Shown here in pieces: positions 5,130-7,061 of a stretch of 7,061 bases of DNA. The DNA comes from Acetobacteraceae bacterium (lineage in GTDB: Bacteria > Pseudomonadota > Alphaproteobacteria > Acetobacterales > Acetobacteraceae). The stretch lies in NCBI GenBank assembly GCA_003133265.1, contig PKWQ01000234.1, forward strand, positions 1 to 7,061. Reading direction: 5' to 3'. The notes beneath the pieces were generated by a model. That model saw only the letters and a list, made by a program, of their open reading frames with translations. It did no database searches and was not told the DNA's origin. Each line of letters begins with the position of its first letter. Position 1 is the stretch's first letter. The translations under genes were made by a program, and so were the position numbers.

Positions 5130-5610
5130 AGGCCGCCGCGCGAGACGGCGGACCGGCCCACCACTTGGCGGCGGCCGCGTCATCCTCCGCGCGCGCCTCC
5201 ACCCAGGTCTCGTCGCCGTCGGCGAAGCGTTCCTTCTTCCAGAACGGCGCGCGCGTCTTCAGCCAGTCGATCAGGAACCCGGCGGCGTCCAGCGCCGCCT
5301 GCCGATGCGCCGAGGCCGCCAGCACCAGGACGATGTTGTCCCCGGGAAGCAGCGTGCCGACACGATGGATCAGCGTGCAGCCGAGCAGCGGCCAGCGGCT
5401 TTCCGCCTCGGCGGCGATCCTGGCCAGCGCCCGCTCGGTCATCGCCGGATAATGCTCCAGCGTCATCGAGACGATCTTCCGCCCCTTGGCGGTCTCGCGC
5501 ACGGTGCCGACGAAGCAGCCGAGGCCGCCGATATCGGTGCGCCCCGCGCTCAGCGCCGCGAACTCGGCGCCGATGTCGAAATCCTCCTGCTGCACCCGCA
5601 CTTTCGCCAT
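5119..5610 (-). CDS. moaE: Molybdopterin synthase catalytic (large) subunit MoaE
   Basis: MoaE converts cyclic pyranopterin monophosphate to molybdopterin by inserting two sulfurs delivered by thiocarboxylated MoaD; the active enzyme is a MoaD2-MoaE2 complex in the cytosol. The 163-residue sequence shows GCFVGTVRE (31-39), LEHYPAMTERAL (51-62), the basic pocket IHRVGTLLPGD (81-91) and AASAHRQAA (98-106). The catalytic region is WLKTRAPFWKKE (116-127): Lys118 and Lys125 match the Escherichia coli active-site lysines 119 and 126. The usual EAR-x-D and AAxxW endings are present, after which about 12 extra residues (WAGPPSRAAASTG region) extend past the normal end and overlap the convergent small gene. 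The start at 5610 is 11 bases after the moaD stop, with a G-rich ribosome site between. Co-expression with moaD gives equal supply of both subunits. Confidence 0.95.
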   Translation of the reverse strand: MAKVRVQQEDFDIGAEFAALSAGRTDIGGLGCFVGTVRETAKGRKIVSMTLEHYPAMTERALARIAAEAESRWPLLGCTLIHRVGTLLPGDNIVLVLAASAHRQAALDAAGFLIDWLKTRAPFWKKERFADGDETWVEARAEDDAAAAKWWAGPPSRAAASTG

Positions 5611-5621
5611 GCCGGCCCCGC

Positions 5622-5912
5622 TCAGCCGCCGGTGACGGGCGGAAAGAACGCCACCTCGTCGCCCGGACGCACCGGCGTTTCCGGATCGGCGAAGTCCTGG
5701 TTGACCGCGCAGCGCACGGTATCACGGCTGGCGAAGGCGGTGGCGTGGCCGGGGCTGCGCCTGATCAGCCAGTCGATCAGCGCGCCCACGGTCGCGACCT
5801 CGACCGGCGGGGCCACCACTTCCTCGGCGGTGCCGGTCCGTTCCCGCAGCCAGGCGAAGTACAGCACCGTCAGCCCGGCCGACCGCGTCACGGTCGGTGC
5901 CGGCTGGTTCAT
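5622..5912 (-). CDS. moaD: Molybdopterin synthase sulfur-carrier (small) subunit MoaD
   Basis: A 96-residue ubiquitin-like sulfur carrier whose C-terminal glycine is adenylated by a MoeB-type enzyme, turned into a thiocarboxylate, and used by MoaE to make the dithiolene of molybdopterin. Evidence is the beta-grasp start LTVLYFAWLRERTG, then VNQDFADPETPVRPGDEVAFFPPVTGG with the obligatory ending Gly95-Gly96. About 13 N-terminal residues precede the conserved domain, slightly more than in Escherichia coli MoaD (81 residues). The ATG at 5912 overlaps the stop of the upstream lipoprotein gene as ATGA, which implies translational coupling and decides the start. moaE follows after 11 bases. Neither moaA, moaC nor moeB is in the window, so the rest of the pathway is encoded elsewhere. 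Confidence 0.95.
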   Translation of the reverse strand: MNQPAPTVTRSAGLTVLYFAWLRERTGTAEEVVAPPVEVATVGALIDWLIRRSPGHATAFASRDTVRCAVNQDFADPETPVRPGDEVAFFPPVTGG

Positions 5913-6316
5913 CGCACGGTGGTCTTGATCTCTACCCGCCCATCCGGATGGAGGATGGTGGACGTGCCATCGGCGTTGGACACAACCACCGGAACGGATT
6001 TGGCGGGGGGCGCGGCCTCGCCATGCTGCGAGCGCATCGGCGGCACCGGCGGGCTGTCGCCGGAGGGCATGTCCCGCTCAAGATCCTGCAGCGTCTTGGT
6101 CGGTTCCGGCGGTCCGGGCCAGATCGTGCCGGCCTCGGGTTCCATCGGCTCCACTGCCGGCGTCTGGCCCATCGCCCGCGCCATGTTCAGCGCGTCGCTG
6201 ACCGGCAGGTTGGGATTGGTGCCATAGGTGAAGGTATCGCTCAGGAAGTGCGGGAAGCCGGTTCCCGCGCAGCCGGTCATGGTGAGCAGCAGGGCAAGCA
6301 GGGCGACGCGGTGCAT
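5909..6316 (-). CDS. Putative lipoprotein inside the molybdenum cofactor cluster, function unknown
   Basis: The 135-residue product begins with a short lipoprotein signal (MHRVALLALLLTMTGCAG), with Cys16 as the probable lipidated residue. The -3 to +1 sequence is M-T-G-C, an acceptable but not ideal lipobox, and Ala at +2 would favour the outer membrane. The mature part has an ordered-looking segment (TFTYGTNPNLPVSDALNMARAM, 28-49), a Pro/Glu/Met-rich linker (53-106), and a short C-terminal strand region (VPVVVSNADGTSTI then LHPDGRVEIKTTVR) suggestive of a small beta-hairpin. I do not recognise the family. The ATG at 6316 is chosen over an upstream one at 6409 because the signal peptide starts there and GGGAG lies nine bases before it. 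It lies 58 bases after mobB and overlaps moaD by four bases, so it is made with the cofactor enzymes although it is exported. Confidence 0.75.
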   Translation of the reverse strand: MHRVALLALLLTMTGCAGTGFPHFLSDTFTYGTNPNLPVSDALNMARAMGQTPAVEPMEPEAGTIWPGPPEPTKTLQDLERDMPSGDSPPVPPMRSQHGEAAPPAKSVPVVVSNADGTSTILHPDGRVEIKTTVR

Positions 6317-6374
6317 CGGTCGGAACTCCCGAAGGGACAGATAACAGCGACTGTGCCTATAGCACGGCCCGGGC

Positions 6375-6890
6375 TCAAGTCCTCGCCGGAACCGCGGCCT
6401 GATCGGCAAGAAATCCGACCATCCAGGCGGCCACCGCCTCGGGGTCGTTCAGCGGCAGCAGCTTGTGCGGACAGGCGGTTATCGGCGCATCGGTGGCCAC
6501 CGCCACGACCTCCGGCTGCTCGGCCCAGATCGGCGGCTTGCCGAGCGCCGGGCGGTACACCTCCAGCTTCGGGAACGGATGGGTCTTGAACCCCTCCACC
6601 AGCACCAGATCGACCGGCGCGAGCCGGGCGAGCAGTTCCGGCAACGCCGGTTCCGGGCCTTGCACCTCATGCAGCAGCGCCCAGCGCGTGGCGGTGGCCA
6701 CCAGCACCTCCCGCGCCCCGGCCTCGCGGTGGCGGTAGGTATCCTTGCCCGGACGGTCCATGTCGAAGCCATGATGCGCGTGCTTCACGGTGGAGACCGA
6801 CAGCCCGCGCGCGCGCAACAAAGGCAGCAGCGCCACCAGCAGCGTGGTCTTGCCACTGCCGGACCAGCCGACGACGCCCATCACCTTCAT
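6375..6890 (-). CDS. mobB: Molybdopterin-guanine dinucleotide biosynthesis protein MobB (P-loop GTPase)
   Basis: A 171-residue GTP-binding protein, the usual size for MobB, which assists MobA in attaching GMP to molybdopterin to form the bis-MGD cofactor of the DMSO-reductase family; it is helpful rather than essential in Escherichia coli. The Walker A motif is GWSGSGKTT (8-16, Lys14), followed by STVKHAHHGFDMDRPGKDTYRHREAGA (33-59), the strongly conserved MobB K-H-x-H-H-x-F-D-x-D-x-x-G-K-D-T-x-x-x-R-x-A-G-A signature. The Walker B strand VDLVLVEGFK is at 93-102 and KLEVYRP at 108-114. The ATG at 6890 has GAGGGG (6902-6897) six bases upstream; a longer frame to 7037 overlaps the pgsA gene and lacks family similarity. 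It follows pgsA by 23 bases and is probably co-transcribed with it. No mobA is seen here. Confidence 0.93.
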   Translation of the reverse strand: MKVMGVVGWSGSGKTTLLVALLPLLRARGLSVSTVKHAHHGFDMDRPGKDTYRHREAGAREVLVATATRWALLHEVQGPEPALPELLARLAPVDLVLVEGFKTHPFPKLEVYRPALGKPPIWAEQPEVVAVATDAPITACPHKLLPLNDPEAVAAWMVGFLADQAAVPART

Positions 6891-6913
6891 CCGCAACCCC
6901 TCAATACGACATG

Positions 6914-7061
6914 TCAGCGCGACGGGGGCGCGTCGGCCTGACCGGGGCGGCGGTCCGGCGCTGGCGTGGCGATATGCCGCAGGCCGGCGGTCAGATAGTC
7001 CCAGCCGGTCATCAGCGTCAGCACCGCCGCGACCCACAGCATCGCCTCGCCGATCGCGCCG
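6914..7061 (-). CDS. pgsA: CDP-diacylglycerol--glycerol-3-phosphate 3-phosphatidyltransferase, C-terminal end, truncated by window edge
   Basis: Only the last 48 residues lie in the window, ending at a TGA (6916-6914); the start is beyond the right edge. The stretch EAMLWVAAVLTLMTGWDYLTAGLRHI is the final membrane helix and the WLAAxLTLxTGxDYxxAGLxH ending typical of PgsA. PgsA is the inner-membrane CDP-alcohol phosphatidyltransferase that makes phosphatidylglycerophosphate for phosphatidylglycerol and cardiolipin. A hydrophilic tail of about 18 residues (TPAPDRRPGQADAPPSR region) follows. The catalytic D-G-x-x-A-R motif would be outside the window. In many alphaproteobacteria pgsA directly precedes moaD-moaE, as I recall, which supports the call. 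Confidence 0.82.
   Translation of the reverse strand, partial: GAIGEAMLWVAAVLTLMTGWDYLTAGLRHIATPAPDRRPGQADAPPSR

Noticed and set aside
5065..5928. A 287-codon plus-strand frame opposite moaE and moaD.
   Set aside because: Antisense to two clearly identified genes, with no start site and no domain.
6891..7037. An N-terminal extension of MobB to 7037.
   Set aside because: It runs through the pgsA coding end in another frame and lacks MobB similarity; the P-loop protein starts naturally at 6890 after GAGGGG.

Overview
The window is GC-rich DNA, densely packed with genes on both strands. It most likely comes from an alphaproteobacterium, and Rhodospirillales/Acetobacteraceae is my best guess. 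The reasons are a TIGR01841-type phasin, a PetP/PetR-like MarR plus OmpR-family pair divergent from a branched-chain aminotransferase, and a pgsA gene directly upstream of the molybdopterin synthase genes. No tRNA, rRNA, CRISPR array, insertion sequence or other sign of recent transfer is visible. No stretch longer than about 150 bases lacks a gene.

Left part (1-1103). The 3' end of a TetR/AcrR-like or COQ9-like helical regulator enters from the left edge. After a 115-base gap carrying an imperfect palindrome comes a phasin-family gene, which binds polyhydroxyalkanoate granules. This gene ends tail-to-tail with the kinase operon.

Centre left (1104-3784, minus strand). A tight three-gene operon reads leftward: a MarR-family regulator (PetP-like), an OmpR-family response regulator (PetR-like) and a membrane histidine kinase. 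The gaps are 13 and 4 bases. Its promoter (exact TATAAT) overlaps that of the divergent ilvE-type aminotransferase (exact TTGACA) in a 91-100 base control region.

Centre right (3876-5129, plus strand). ilvE ends in a strong intrinsic terminator with a TTCG loop. It is followed at once by a perfect CRP-class palindrome (TGTGA-N6-TCACA). Downstream, a leader could fold so that it hides the ribosome binding site of a 67-residue single-pass membrane protein of unknown function. This control module is the most unusual item in the window.

Right part (5119-7061, minus strand). Four closely spaced genes follow the end of pgsA (phosphatidylglycerophosphate synthase): mobB (GTPase of molybdenum cofactor maturation), an uncharacterised lipoprotein, moaD and moaE (the two subunits of molybdopterin synthase). 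The lipoprotein and moaD overlap by ATGA. moaE runs 11 bases into the 3' end of the small membrane-protein gene on the other strand. I found no large novel multi-gene system. The points worth attention are regulatory (4801-4925 and 3785-3875) and the unexplained lipoprotein inside a cofactor operon.
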